From: Bryobacterales bacterium
GTDB lineage: Bacteria; Acidobacteriota; Terriglobia; Bryobacterales; Bryobacteraceae
Reading direction: 5' to 3'
Assembly (NCBI GenBank): GCA_027459465.1
Contig: DAIDIH010000410.1
Coordinates: 85,192-141,528, forward strand
DNA: 56,337 nucleotides
The notes under the pieces were generated by a model, which was not told the DNA's origin, searched no databases, and worked only from the letters and a program-made list of their open reading frames with translations. The position numbers were made by a program, and so were the translations under genes. Shown piece by piece: positions 26,263 to 34,108 of the stretch (positions are counted from its first letter, which is position 1; every line of letters begins with the position of its first letter).

Positions 26263-26293
26263 GTGATGGGGATCGATGCATCGGCGGCGCTCC

Positions 26294-26581
26294 TCAGCCG
26301 AGCCCAGCTCTTTTTTTGAGAAAGTCCAGCTCGACTTTCAATTGCCCGATTTGCTGATAGAGTTCGGCTTTCTCCTGGTCGGCCTGCTGGCGCACTTGTT
26401 CGCGACCGTGGGCGAACACGTCAGGCAAGCCCTCGATCGCCTGGCGTTTCCAAAAGCCGATCTGGGTCGGATGGACGCCATAGGTTTGGGCGATTTGCGC
26501 GGTGGTCTTTTGGCCTTTGATGGCCTCGATGGCCACCTTGGCCTTCAGGCTCGGCGGATGATTCTTCCTGGTTTGCGGCAT
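26294..26581 (-). CDS. IS3-family transposase OrfA (HTH)
   Basis: This 95-residue protein has a helix-turn-helix (TTAQIAQTYGVHPTQIGFWK) and a C-terminal leucine-zipper-like coiled coil (LYQQIGQLKVELDFLKK). It ends over a run of seven A at 26319-26325. The OrfB frame lies +1 relative to OrfA, so removing one A would give a continuous OrfAB reading KKELGSAEERR; a standard -1 slip would not. Either transcriptional slippage or a homopolymer miscount explains the gap. Confidence 0.88.
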   Translation of the reverse strand: MPQTRKNHPPSLKAKVAIEAIKGQKTTAQIAQTYGVHPTQIGFWKRQAIEGLPDVFAHGREQVRQQADQEKAELYQQIGQLKVELDFLKKRAGLG

Positions 26582-27136
26582 TCGTTCTCCTTATTTTCAA
26601 ATGCCGCCCCACCATCTAAGAAGGGGTCACTTTTCTGTCCAAAAAATGGGGTCCACCACACACCACCCTAGGATTCGTGGGATCGGCAAAGCTGACGATT
26701 GAAACAGATCTGGGAGTCACTGTGGCGGTGGACTGCGACGGTTGGTCGGTTAGCAATGCTGTGCTTCCGACCAAGGCTTCCAGATTGGCATGGTCGAGCG
26801 GTTCGGGGATCTTGAATTGTTTATCGAAACACGGCTTGGCAGCATTGGTCACGTCTACGATTGTCAAGGTCCCGTGCAAAGGATCTTGAAGTTCGACGTA
26901 GTTGCGCTTCCAATACTCCGAAGTTCGGATGGCAGTAATTGCTCCACCCTGTATGGCAAGGTGGCCCACAACATTGATGCTGTCCGTCGCGGGCGTGTTG
27001 GCTTTCTTTTGGTGATGTTCGCCGGCCAGCATTGGACCGGCCAACCATAGCACTGAGAGCAGCGCGACGGGCACTCTCAGCGACGAATGTCCAAGACGAG
27101 TATCGTTCATAACATACCTCCCTTATTGCATCTTGT

Positions 27137-27712
27137 CTACCCAGCACTCTCCAAATAAGCCGGAGCGGCTTCCGCCGAATTTGGCTCTTCGTCTCTCGAT
27201 AGATCCGGACTCGGGCTCGGAGCGTTACGTCCCATTTGTTTTGGGACGGTCACTCTAAGGTTCCCTTCATTGAGCGTCGCTGTAACTTTGTCTACATCGA
27301 TCTCGAAGGGCAGGTCGATTAAGTGAAACAAGTTGTGCTGGCGCGTGGTGGTGGGCTCGTCGGGTTCGTGATCAGCCGTTCCGGGGGCAGATCTGATGAG
27401 AAGCCGACGGGGTTCCACACTTACCTGGAGGTTTTGCGTGTCACCCTGCGGCACTTCCAATTCCAGCTCGATCCGGTCTTCCAGCTCCTGCGAATGGAAT
27501 GGTACTCGACGCACCAACTCCTCTTCAGCTCGTAGCCAATCGCCAAGATCATCGCCGTGTTGGCCGCCGCGAGCCTCAAAACAGTCATAGGCGCGACGGG
27601 CGATCCGCGATGCTAGCTCCCCAATCTGGAAGCTGATATCGTCAACCGTGTTGACGGGGAGGCGCACGGGCGCGGTTCCCCGCTGTGTTCGTGGTGCAGT
27701 ATGAGGTTTCAT
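27137..27712 (-). CDS. Hsp20-type small heat-shock protein with N-terminal DUF2934-like region
   Basis: The start at 27712 has AGGAAGGAAG upstream. The N-terminal third (ISFQIGELASRIARRAYDCF to DWLRAEEELV) is a DUF2934-like segment. An alpha-crystallin-type domain follows (LELEVPQGDTQNLQVSVEPR, FHLIDLPFEIDVDKVTATLN, LRVTVPK). Small heat-shock proteins hold unfolding proteins in the cytoplasm. The fusion of DUF2934 with Hsp20 is frequent in Acidobacteriota. The tail is acidic and low in complexity. Confidence 0.8.
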   Translation of the reverse strand: MKPHTAPRTQRGTAPVRLPVNTVDDISFQIGELASRIARRAYDCFEARGGQHGDDLGDWLRAEEELVRRVPFHSQELEDRIELELEVPQGDTQNLQVSVEPRRLLIRSAPGTADHEPDEPTTTRQHNLFHLIDLPFEIDVDKVTATLNEGNLRVTVPKQMGRNAPSPSPDLSRDEEPNSAEAAPAYLESAG

Positions 27713-27857
27713 CTTCCTTCCTTTCATGTTGCGATACTCGACCAACCCAGCTACAGCGCGGAGTACGCTTGATCGATTCCGCACTCCGCCCACCCTTTTG
27801 TAGGCCCCAGGCCAGCGGACTGCCGGCCAGATTCGGCAAGACAGTATTTGACCTCTG

Positions 27858-28322
27858 TCAAGCCGCTTGCCGTTCCTCCACATGCGGTTCGCCAAGTGCC
27901 TCCACTGCCTCCGAGCCGAGTGTCAGCACACGCATTCGCTGACGCTCAGGGATATTCTGGAGCAATATCTGCTGGCCGCTCGCAAAGCGTATTGCGTCTC
28001 GATGGGTATGCGAGGCGACAGTTGTCTGGACAAACGTAACTTCCTCGTTTTCTTGAAGACCGTTCTGCTTTCGAAAAAAGCTATCGATCTGTTCCAAGCG
28101 CAGTTGAGCTCCGTGCGGCACACAGACGGCGACCGGCGCCGGCCGTGGCACAAACGCTCGCTTCAGAGCCGACAAGATTCCACCAGTGCATACCGCTTCA
28201 GACCGGCTGAACTCGGTAGGCGAAACCAAACCCATACTGTGAGATGGGAACCGGTAGGCTACCAGCTCCTCCTCTTCGACAGCGAGTCTATTTGGATGTT
28301 CAAAAAGAGAATAGTCACACAT
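27858..28322 (-). CDS. conserved hypothetical protein of the MCDYS type
   Basis: This 154-residue soluble protein begins MCDYSLFEHPNRLAVEEEEL and contains PAPVAVCVPHGAQLRLEQI and HTHRDAIRFASGQQILLQNI. I recognise it as a small conserved protein family found in soil bacteria but cannot name a function. It overlaps the 5' non-coding part of the Hsp20 gene on the same strand, and AGGTGAATTTCA precedes the ATG. Confidence 0.7.
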   Translation of the reverse strand: MCDYSLFEHPNRLAVEEEELVAYRFPSHSMGLVSPTEFSRSEAVCTGGILSALKRAFVPRPAPVAVCVPHGAQLRLEQIDSFFRKQNGLQENEEVTFVQTTVASHTHRDAIRFASGQQILLQNIPERQRMRVLTLGSEAVEALGEPHVEERQAA

Positions 28323-28352
28323 TGAAATTCACCTCATGCAATTGATAAAAGT

Positions 28353-28526
28353 TCACTGCCGCGCGTCACGATTGCCTGGCGACGGGCGGTCTTCTCGTTC
28401 CGCATTGGGCGTTTGGCGCTTCTGGCCGACATTCCTCCGCCCCATGCGGCGCATCCCGAACATCATGCCGCCGCAACAGATTACGAGCACGGCAATGATC
28501 AGAATCCAAGACCAGTCTTGTGGCAT
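28353..28526 (-). CDS. small single-helix membrane protein
   Basis: The ATG at 28526 follows AAAGGAGTGTCAACCATA. The 57-residue product has one helix (WSWILIIAVLVICCGGMMFG), then MRRMGRR and a charged tail. It resembles the peptide at 24776 in size and in the Gly/Met/Cys pattern after the helix. The function is unknown; metal-related by context. Confidence 0.6.
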   Translation of the reverse strand: MPQDWSWILIIAVLVICCGGMMFGMRRMGRRNVGQKRQTPNAEREDRPSPGNRDARQ

Positions 28527-28614
28527 TATGGTTGACACTCCTTTCCCATCTTTCCTGCTAAACGTTGCTTTGCGTGGGCAAACAATACCCACGCGCTGGA
28601 CACAGCGAAGGGAA

Positions 28615-29001
28615 CTAGATCAGGAGTGAGCAGAAGAGGGTGTAGAGTTCAGGTGGGCTGTGGTCTCTTGGGCTAAGGAGCGGAACCGGACTAGATTGCG
28701 CCGCCCTTACGGCAGAGAAGACCGGTTGTGGAGAAAATGAAAGGGTAGGTAGCACAGGCGTAGCCTTGGCAACGTTAAGAAAACGTTGCCCGCCACTTAG
28801 AAGCCTAATTTTGCAACAGTCCGGCTTTTTGCCGGACGGCATGGTATGGCAGCGCCTGGATGCGCAGCATTCCTTGGCTTTCTGATCGAGCCTCTCGCTG
28901 GAGCAGGTAACCGGATTCACGAAGGCTAGCGCGGCAGCGAGCACGCTCAAAGATCCTCGGCGGCTACGCAACAACGCCGAGTTTATTCCACAAAAGCTCA
29001 T
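28615..29001 (-). CDS. small secreted Cys-rich protein (CC-x3-C ... CC type)
   Basis: This 128-residue protein has a hydrophobic N-terminus (LSVLAAALAFVNPVTC), then ECCASRRCHTMPSGKKPDCC. A plain middle follows, with the end SPPELYTLFCSLLI. The Cys block matches that of the protein at 41744 (DCCNRGKC...DDCC), so the two are homologues. It follows the Met-rich protein gene at 29045. It probably binds metal in the periplasm; no known name. Confidence 0.65.
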   Translation of the reverse strand: MSFCGINSALLRSRRGSLSVLAAALAFVNPVTCSSERLDQKAKECCASRRCHTMPSGKKPDCCKIRLLSGGQRFLNVAKATPVLPTLSFSPQPVFSAVRAAQSSPVPLLSPRDHSPPELYTLFCSLLI

Positions 29002-29044
29002 TAGATCGCCATGCCACTTCTTAGGTTAAGTTAGGTTGGGCCCG

Positions 29045-29410
29045 CTATTGCTTCTTGCCCCCCGACTCCATGCCTTGCATATTCTGCATCATGCTCATCA
29101 TGCTCATGCACGAATTCATGTGTTCGCTCATCTCCGATAAACGCTTATCGGTCTGCTCAAGCGCGGCGCGCATTTTCGCCGGGTCATTCGACTGCTCCGC
29201 CGTTTCGATATCCTTGCGGGTCTGGTCGATCGCCGTCGTTGCCCGCTGGCAGTGGTCCTTGCACTGTTTCATCATGTCACCCATGTTCATGGATGAGCCC
29301 TGGTGCCCGGTTTTGCCGGATGGCTGCTGTGCAAGCAAGGCACCGGCGATAAGGACCGTTCCCGCAAGTATTCCCGAGACGATCTTCGAACGAGGTTTTC
29401 TGAACATCAT
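29045..29410 (-). CDS. secreted Met/Cys/His-rich helical protein
   Basis: The start at 29410 has GGAAAGGAAATTCAAG upstream. After a signal peptide (IVSGILAGTVLIAGALLAQQ) the mature part has NMGDMMKQCKDHCQRATT, a helical heptad-like stretch (DIETAEQSNDPAKMRAALEQ) and a Met-rich end (MSEHMNSCMSMMSMMQNMQG). No named family comes to mind. The composition suggests a periplasmic copper- or silver-binding protein. Confidence 0.7.
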   Translation of the reverse strand: MMFRKPRSKIVSGILAGTVLIAGALLAQQPSGKTGHQGSSMNMGDMMKQCKDHCQRATTAIDQTRKDIETAEQSNDPAKMRAALEQTDKRLSEMSEHMNSCMSMMSMMQNMQGMESGGKKQ

Positions 29411-30000
29411 GTCTTGAATTTCCTTTCCAATCGATAGGAGCACACGCCCCCTAAGTTCTAGATGCACGTGTGTGCCCATTCCGTTCAGCATTTGTACGTC
29501 CGCATGTGATGGCACGAACTCCCCCACGTTCTGAAAGGGTTATGCGCAATTCCGAATGCCACTAGGGTGAAGGCAGCGTGATGGCGACACCCGAATGATC
29601 GCCGCGTCGGTACTCCAACCTGACCCGCTTTGGCCACATCGTTCAGCGGCCAGACACGCGGCTCGGGAATGCGCTGCACGGGCGAAATCTTCGCAGCTTG
29701 GAGAATGCCAACCCGTAAGCCCCTCCAGGGGAGCCGCTGCCGCAGGCCGAAATTACATGTTTCGGGGTATGGACTCTCAATGGAAGTGTGCAATCCCGCC
29801 ATCGAGGGCCGGAGTTGGAAAACGTCAGATGCTCTCGCTCTTGCCTTGGGCAATGGGACACGGTCGGCTGATCGCCCAAGCACCACGAGAATTTCAAGGC
29901 TGAGGGCTGACGCGGCGCTCCGATGGCGCCGGTCACGATCGCCGTTGGCACCCGTAACACGGTTCGACCGCGGCGAGCCGCACAAGTCTTTTCCTGCATA
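29411..30000. other. 590-bp region without a recognised gene
   Basis: Overlapping open frames on both strands show no domain, signal peptide or ribosome binding site, and none looks conserved. The region separates the VWFA gene end from the Met-rich protein gene and may carry the latter's promoter. I see no terminator. Confidence 0.5.
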
Positions 30001-30954
30001 TCATTCGGGAGCATAGTATCCTCGTTTAGCATTAATTTGTAACGAACCATGTTCGATCGACCGAACCCGGATGCGGATCTGGTGCCTCTTTCCGCTCTGA
30101 GCACCGGCAGGCGGCTTATACCCGATCAAATACTGATTGCGAATGAGCTCTCCGACTAAAGACATCGTCTCCTCCAAGGGAGAGGTGTCATAAATGGTGA
30201 ATGACCGTCCGCCTGTTTCAGCCGCAAGGCGATCGAGTTGAGCGCGCCCGCGCTGTGCCTCGGCATCCCACGCATTACGCCGGATCGCGATCGCATATAC
30301 CTGCGCATCGGCCTCTAAGGATATGGAAAGAAGTTCCCGAAATGTGAGCCGGCTTCTGTTATCGCCACCATCCGTGACGACAACGAGCGCCTTACGGGGC
30401 GTGTGCGCCCCTTTCAAGTTCTGGAATCCCGTGGCAATCGCATCGAACAACGCCGTAGCCCCTTCGCGCCGCAAAAACGCGAGATGATCGGGAATAGGGC
30501 TGAGATCGCGGGTCATCCCGACTTCAACGCGCGGGACGTCGGCAAATGTGACGAGAAATCCCTCGTCATCGGGAGCTGTCTCGTCAACGAGAGCCCGGAC
30601 CGCACTCACGGCGATGTCCTCCGTTCCGCGCATGCTGCCACTTACGTCAAAAATGACACCAATAGAGCTGGGGACATCCCAGCGACTGAACGAGACAATA
30701 TCCTGGCGGATATTGTCATCAAGAACGGTGAAATCGTTGGCCGTGAGTCCGAGAACTGTGTGCCCTTTGCGATCGCTAACAGAAACAGGAACGATCACCA
30801 GGTCCCCATTGACCCTAAAGATGGATTTTGGCTCTATGAACTGCTGACTCTGTGCTGTCAACGAGAAGAAGGTTGTTACTTGCAGAGTCACAATGGCGGT
30901 TGCAATCGACATTGATGGATAGCACGCAAGGGAATGGTATTTACCGGCGGCCAT
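30001..30954 (-). CDS. secreted VWFA-related domain protein 1
   Basis: The ATG at 30954 lies 2 bp after the upstream stop with AAGGA inside the upstream reading frame. A signal peptide is followed by a short beta domain (FRVNGDLVIVPVSVSDRKGH) and a von Willebrand A domain with the metal-binding DVSGSM and VVVTDGGDN. The end is QYLIGYKPPAG to INAKRGYYAPE. This is the Acidobacteriota VWFA-related family, extracytoplasmic and of unknown partner. A paralogue is at 31823. Confidence 0.85.
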   Translation of the reverse strand: MAAGKYHSLACYPSMSIATAIVTLQVTTFFSLTAQSQQFIEPKSIFRVNGDLVIVPVSVSDRKGHTVLGLTANDFTVLDDNIRQDIVSFSRWDVPSSIGVIFDVSGSMRGTEDIAVSAVRALVDETAPDDEGFLVTFADVPRVEVGMTRDLSPIPDHLAFLRREGATALFDAIATGFQNLKGAHTPRKALVVVTDGGDNRSRLTFRELLSISLEADAQVYAIAIRRNAWDAEAQRGRAQLDRLAAETGGRSFTIYDTSPLEETMSLVGELIRNQYLIGYKPPAGAQSGKRHQIRIRVRSIEHGSLQINAKRGYYAPE

Positions 30955-30956
30955 GG

Positions 30957-31301
30957 CTACCGCTTTCCTTCGAGAATTTTGGCGACCATGTCTTTGGACA
31001 CCTCGAGGCTTCTCTGGCAACTCCGGTCGCGATTCCGACAGGAGGCGAGCGTCAGACCGCAATTACACGGGCACTTGGTCGCATTCATCTCACGAATCAC
31101 ACTGGTGCGCTGCTCCGGCTGCAGAGCCGCAACATTGACATCGGGGAGGTCACTGTAAAATGCCTGAGAGTCTTGCAGCGATACCAGGTTCGTCATGAAC
31201 CACTGGGACCATACGACACCGATTAAGACGATGGCACTGATTCCGAAAAACACGACGCGTTGTCGGAGCGATAATGTCGGCAGCTTCTTATGCCTCGCCA
31301 C
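30957..31301 (-). CDS. membrane-anchored protein with PCxCxC-type cysteine motif
   Basis: GTG 31301 follows GGGAGGT. The 114-residue product has one helix (VVFFGISAIVLIGVVWSQW) and then a periplasmic part with KCPCNCGLTLASCRNRDRSC, which resembles PCYCGC-motif proteins and part of CcmH-like segments. The spacing C-x-C-x-C-x6-C-x6-C suggests metal or disulfide chemistry. It sits between the two VWFA genes and is coupled to the second. Confidence 0.65.
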   Translation of the reverse strand: MARHKKLPTLSLRQRVVFFGISAIVLIGVVWSQWFMTNLVSLQDSQAFYSDLPDVNVAALQPEQRTSVIREMNATKCPCNCGLTLASCRNRDRSCQRSLEVSKDMVAKILEGKR

Positions 31302-31306
31302 TTTCT

Positions 31307-31807
31307 TTACCTCCCTGCGAATCGTCGCTTCTGATCCGCAGTGCGCGTACAAGAGCGCATACCATCACTCGAACCGAGCACAAGCGGGACGTACCGGAGC
31401 GTTTGCTCCGGCAAAAGCCCTCGTTCGGCCATGGACACGATATTCGGCCTCTCGCTGTGGAGTACCCCGACTACACGTACACCTCCCAGGCCGGCGCTGT
31501 AAGCCGTCAAGGCGAGCGGCCAATTCATAAGGCTTTCGTATAAATCCCTTACAAACGAGATCGCGGCCACTCTTGACCAAAGCTGATCGGTACGTTCGGC
31601 CGCAATAGCGTTGACTCGCATCTGCAGGTCGCCGCGCTGTCTTTGGCATGAACAACTCTCCGGGCCCCTTCTGGAGATACTGCTGAGGGGTTGAGCCGGC
31701 TGATCGATCAGAGATACATTCGGCGGGCGGCTGTTCTCCGCGTAAATCGGTTGAGCCTGTGCCAGTCCGGCGTCACGCAAGCCAACACGAGCTAAATTGA
31801 CGTGCAT
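31307..31807 (-). pseudogene. lytic-transglycosylase-like remnant, frameshifted
   Basis: One frame reads RVNAIAAERTDQLWSRVAAI, DLYESLMNWPLALTAYSAGL then RGLLPEQTLRYVPLVLG, a recognisable C-terminal half of an SLT domain. Just upstream, in another frame, GELFMPKTARR matches the FMPKTAR motif that should precede it. The catalytic glutamate region is absent or degraded. Either an indel near 31635 has broken the gene or it is decayed. It lies between the VWFA genes in the same direction. Confidence 0.5.
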
Positions 31808-31822
31808 CTCTGCCTCACCGCT

Positions 31823-32737
31823 CTACCTTCGCTCCAGTGCCGCAAAGTAGCCTTCCTTCGTACGGATGGCGATGCCCGTGTGGCGGTCTGACCTCACCTC
31901 AACGCGAATGGTCCGCCATGTCCCGTCTCGTGCCGCATTCGAAGGATAGTAGCCAACGCTGTACTGGTGGCGCAGCTCAACTGCGGTCCTCATGCATGCG
32001 TCGCGGCAGTCGGCCATTGTCTTCGGAAAATCGGCTCTTCCTCCCGTAGCGTCCGCCAATCGGGTCAACTTATCTACTGAGGGACGGTCAGCCTGCAATC
32101 CGCCGAAGCGCATGCTGTCGCCTATCAAACCAATCACATGGATGATCACTGACTGCTCCCGGGCAAAGTCCAACAAATCGCGGAAAGAAGTCGAGCTACT
32201 GTTGTCCTCGCCGTCCGTGACTACGAGCAGCGCTTTCTTCTGGTACTGACCCCTCTTGATGTGATTCAATGCTGTGTACACAGCGTCGTGGAGGGCTGTT
32301 TCTCCGCCGACACGCTCCCGCTGGACTGCCCGGTTTAGTTCTCTTCGACTCGTCGTGAATTCCTGCACGAGCCTAACTTCGTGATTGAACACGATAACAA
32401 ACGCTTCGTCCTCCGGTTTACTCGCCTCGACCGTGTGTACTGCGGCCTGAAACACGTCGCCGATCATGTTGGCCATACTCCCACTGCGGTCGAGAACGAG
32501 ACCAACCGTGTACGGGAGGTCGTCCGTGCTGAAATGCTTGATCTGCTGTTCAGCATCATCTTCATAAACGTGAAAGTCTCCTGCAGTAAGGCCCTCGACG
32601 GGGTGGCCCCGATTGTCTGTAACAGAGACATATAGATTGACGAGATCGACATCGACACGAATACTGGATTGTTGCGCTGAAATGCGCGTATCCGGGAAGT
32701 TTATGATCGAGAGCAGGGTTAGTGCCAGCATGCGCAT
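31823..32737 (-). CDS. secreted VWFA-related domain protein 2
   Basis: The ATG at 32737 follows GGAGGCGGAT. The product has 304 residues: a signal peptide, a beta segment (VDVDLVNLYVSVTDNRGHPV) and a von Willebrand A domain with DRSGSM and LLVVTDGEDN. The end is HQYSVGYYPSN to EGYFAALERR. It shares this layout with the protein at 30001. Such pairs are common in Acidobacteriota; their role is unknown. Confidence 0.85.
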   Translation of the reverse strand: MRMLALTLLSIINFPDTRISAQQSSIRVDVDLVNLYVSVTDNRGHPVEGLTAGDFHVYEDDAEQQIKHFSTDDLPYTVGLVLDRSGSMANMIGDVFQAAVHTVEASKPEDEAFVIVFNHEVRLVQEFTTSRRELNRAVQRERVGGETALHDAVYTALNHIKRGQYQKKALLVVTDGEDNSSSTSFRDLLDFAREQSVIIHVIGLIGDSMRFGGLQADRPSVDKLTRLADATGGRADFPKTMADCRDACMRTAVELRHQYSVGYYPSNAARDGTWRTIRVEVRSDRHTGIAIRTKEGYFAALERR

Positions 32738-32986
32738 ATCCGCCTCCTTCAATAAAATGCTCGCTTTGTCGCGCCCTTGCATTGCTGAACGCATTCACTC
32801 GAAGCATAGGGACTCGCGTCGCTTCCGCGAAGCGAAGCGAGCCGCACCAGCGAGGACCACGATGCGACCGGGCTCGCAGCGACCCCGCTGCAACTCGACC
32901 GCAGACACTTGCAACAACCGGAATGCTTTCCGTCTGGGACGATTCGGAGATTTCCGAAGGCACAACCAGCCATTGGGTCTTTCTCA

Positions 32987-33439
32987 TTACCGGGCCGGAT
33001 ATCGTGCGTAGACAGAGGAGTGGCCGCTTTCGTCGAAAAGTAAAACCGAATAAGCGTCGACACGAGCGCCCTCCATTCCAGGAGATCCCACTGGCATACC
33101 CGGGACGGAGAGCCCGACCGCTTTCGGTCGCTCGTTCAGGAGGCGTTTGATTTCAGCCGCCGGAACGTGTCCCTCAATCGTGTATCCATCGACGACCGCC
33201 GTGTGGCATGACGTCATCGTTCGGGGAACGTGGTACTGCTGTTCGTACAGAGAGGTGTCATTCACTTGCTGAACCTTGACCTCGAAACCATTGGCCTTGA
33301 GATGCTCCACCCATTTGTTACAGCAAGCGCAAGTGGACAGCTTAAAAACAGTCACTAGCGGACGAGTTGATTGCGACGGAGAGGATATCGCGGCCAGAAT
33401 GAGGCCGGCGATTGCTGCGAGAGTATTTCTTCGTTTCAC
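32987..33439 (-). CDS. DUF411 periplasmic metal-binding protein
   Basis: GTG 33439 follows GGGAGAAGC, giving 150 residues with a signal peptide. The DUF411 core contains FKLSTCACCNKWVEHLKANG, SCHTAVVDGYTIEGHVPA and LSVPGMPVGSPGM, the pattern of CopG-like copper-resistance proteins. Conserved Cys, His and Met residues are all present. It lies downstream of the CusF-like gene on the same strand. Confidence 0.88.
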   Translation of the reverse strand: MKRRNTLAAIAGLILAAISSPSQSTRPLVTVFKLSTCACCNKWVEHLKANGFEVKVQQVNDTSLYEQQYHVPRTMTSCHTAVVDGYTIEGHVPAAEIKRLLNERPKAVGLSVPGMPVGSPGMEGARVDAYSVLLFDESGHSSVYARYPAR

Positions 33440-33541
33440 GAGTTGCTTCTCCCTATGATGTGTATCCGAACGTGTCGTTGTAGGCACAGGATTAAGGGGC
33501 GATGCACGGACGAGGGGCACCGCCCCCTACCCAATTCATTT

Positions 33542-33886
33542 CTATTTTTGCTTCCTTGACTTTTCGGGCGGCATTACCATAACATTGTGAAGCGTCACAT
33601 CGCCTTTGTACACAGTAGCCATGATCATGTCGCCCGGCTTCACCTTCTTGAGAATGGCGGGATTATCGACCTTGTAGTCCATGGTCATCGCATCCATCCA
33701 ACCCTCAACCTTCTCGCCATTCACCTTTAGGCTGTTCGCGTTTTGATCTACGGCTTCGACCTTGCCGTGGAAAGTGAGCGCCTTCTTGCCGGCGGCCGCC
33801 TGCCCAAAACTGAGTATCGCCATCAGCGCTACTCCAGCACAAACCGCAATTACCCTCTGTATCCGTACTGCCAATACACCGTTCAT
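33542..33886 (-). CDS. CusF-like periplasmic copper-binding protein
   Basis: The ATG at 33886 follows AAGGAG. The product has 114 residues: a signal peptide and then an OB-fold domain with EGWMDAMTMDYKV (W63, M67, M69). The CusF-type His is not present at the usual place. It matches the N-terminal domain of the CusF-TolC fusion at 2562 almost throughout (GDMIMATVYKGDVTLHNVMV versus GDQITATVYEGDTTLYNVQV). It should hand Cu(I) to the CusA/CusB pump encoded upstream. Confidence 0.88.
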   Translation of the reverse strand: MNGVLAVRIQRVIAVCAGVALMAILSFGQAAAGKKALTFHGKVEAVDQNANSLKVNGEKVEGWMDAMTMDYKVDNPAILKKVKPGDMIMATVYKGDVTLHNVMVMPPEKSRKQK

Positions 33887-34108
33887 GTAATTCTCCTTCC
33901 TTTCGTGATCTTTCGAATTTGCATTACGCACTGCCAACCCTATGTCCTTGTCGCTACACGCCATGCACGTTCGTCTGAAACTCGATCCGCGATCACGGCG
34001 GGCCTGTCACTGTGGGCGACCAGCCGGAGGCGACCAACCGTCGCCCAGTATCTGCCGCCGCTCCTTTGTGACTTCATTGCTTGCTCAGTGGATTTACTGT
34101 CTGTAGTG

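Larger units (their letters stand above)
25217..26660 (-). mobile_element. IS3-family insertion sequence, complete, 1444 bp
   Basis: The terminal inverted repeats are TGAGGTGGACCCCAT at 25217-25231 and TGTGGTGGACCCCAT (read on the minus strand from 26660), differing at one base. Both ends are flanked by a direct CAC (25214-25216 and 26661-26663), the 3-bp target duplication expected of IS3. Inside are orfA (26294-26581) and orfB (25468-26262). The element lies within a secreted-protein gene whose frame is restored by its removal. Confidence 0.93.
25076..27110 (-). pseudogene. secreted beta-repeat-like protein gene split by an IS3 element
   Basis: The 5' part (27110 to 26661) encodes a signal peptide and then VVGHLAIQGGAITAIRTSEY and VSIVSFADPTNPRVV. 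The 3' part (25213 to 25076) encodes FANVTAIRADPQRGLIYLVN to RATRG. Removing 25217-26660 and one copy of the CAC target duplication rejoins them in frame as NPRVVQQFANV, giving 195 residues. The protein is of the LVIVP/beta-propeller-fragment type common in Acidobacteriota; its function is unknown. It is inactivated here, and insertion looks recent because both halves are undamaged. Confidence 0.85.

Noticed and set aside
25076..26281. A 401-residue minus-strand frame across the IS3 element
   Set aside because: It is an alternative frame of the transposase; only its last about 45 codons are real, as the 3' end of the split host gene.
26294..26330. Canonical -1 programmed frameshift at the A7 run of the IS3 element
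   Set aside because: A -1 slip does not lead into the OrfB frame; +1 or loss of one A is required.
29485..29985. A 166-residue minus-strand frame in the gap after the VWFA gene
   Set aside because: No signal peptide, domain, ribosome binding site or plausible composition; overlapping frames of similar length exist on both strands.
33490..33520. A terminator hairpin (GGGGC-ACC-GCCCC) between the CusF-like and DUF411 genes
   Set aside because: A stem is possible, but there is no T-tract on the transcribed strand, so it may be a leader structure or nothing.
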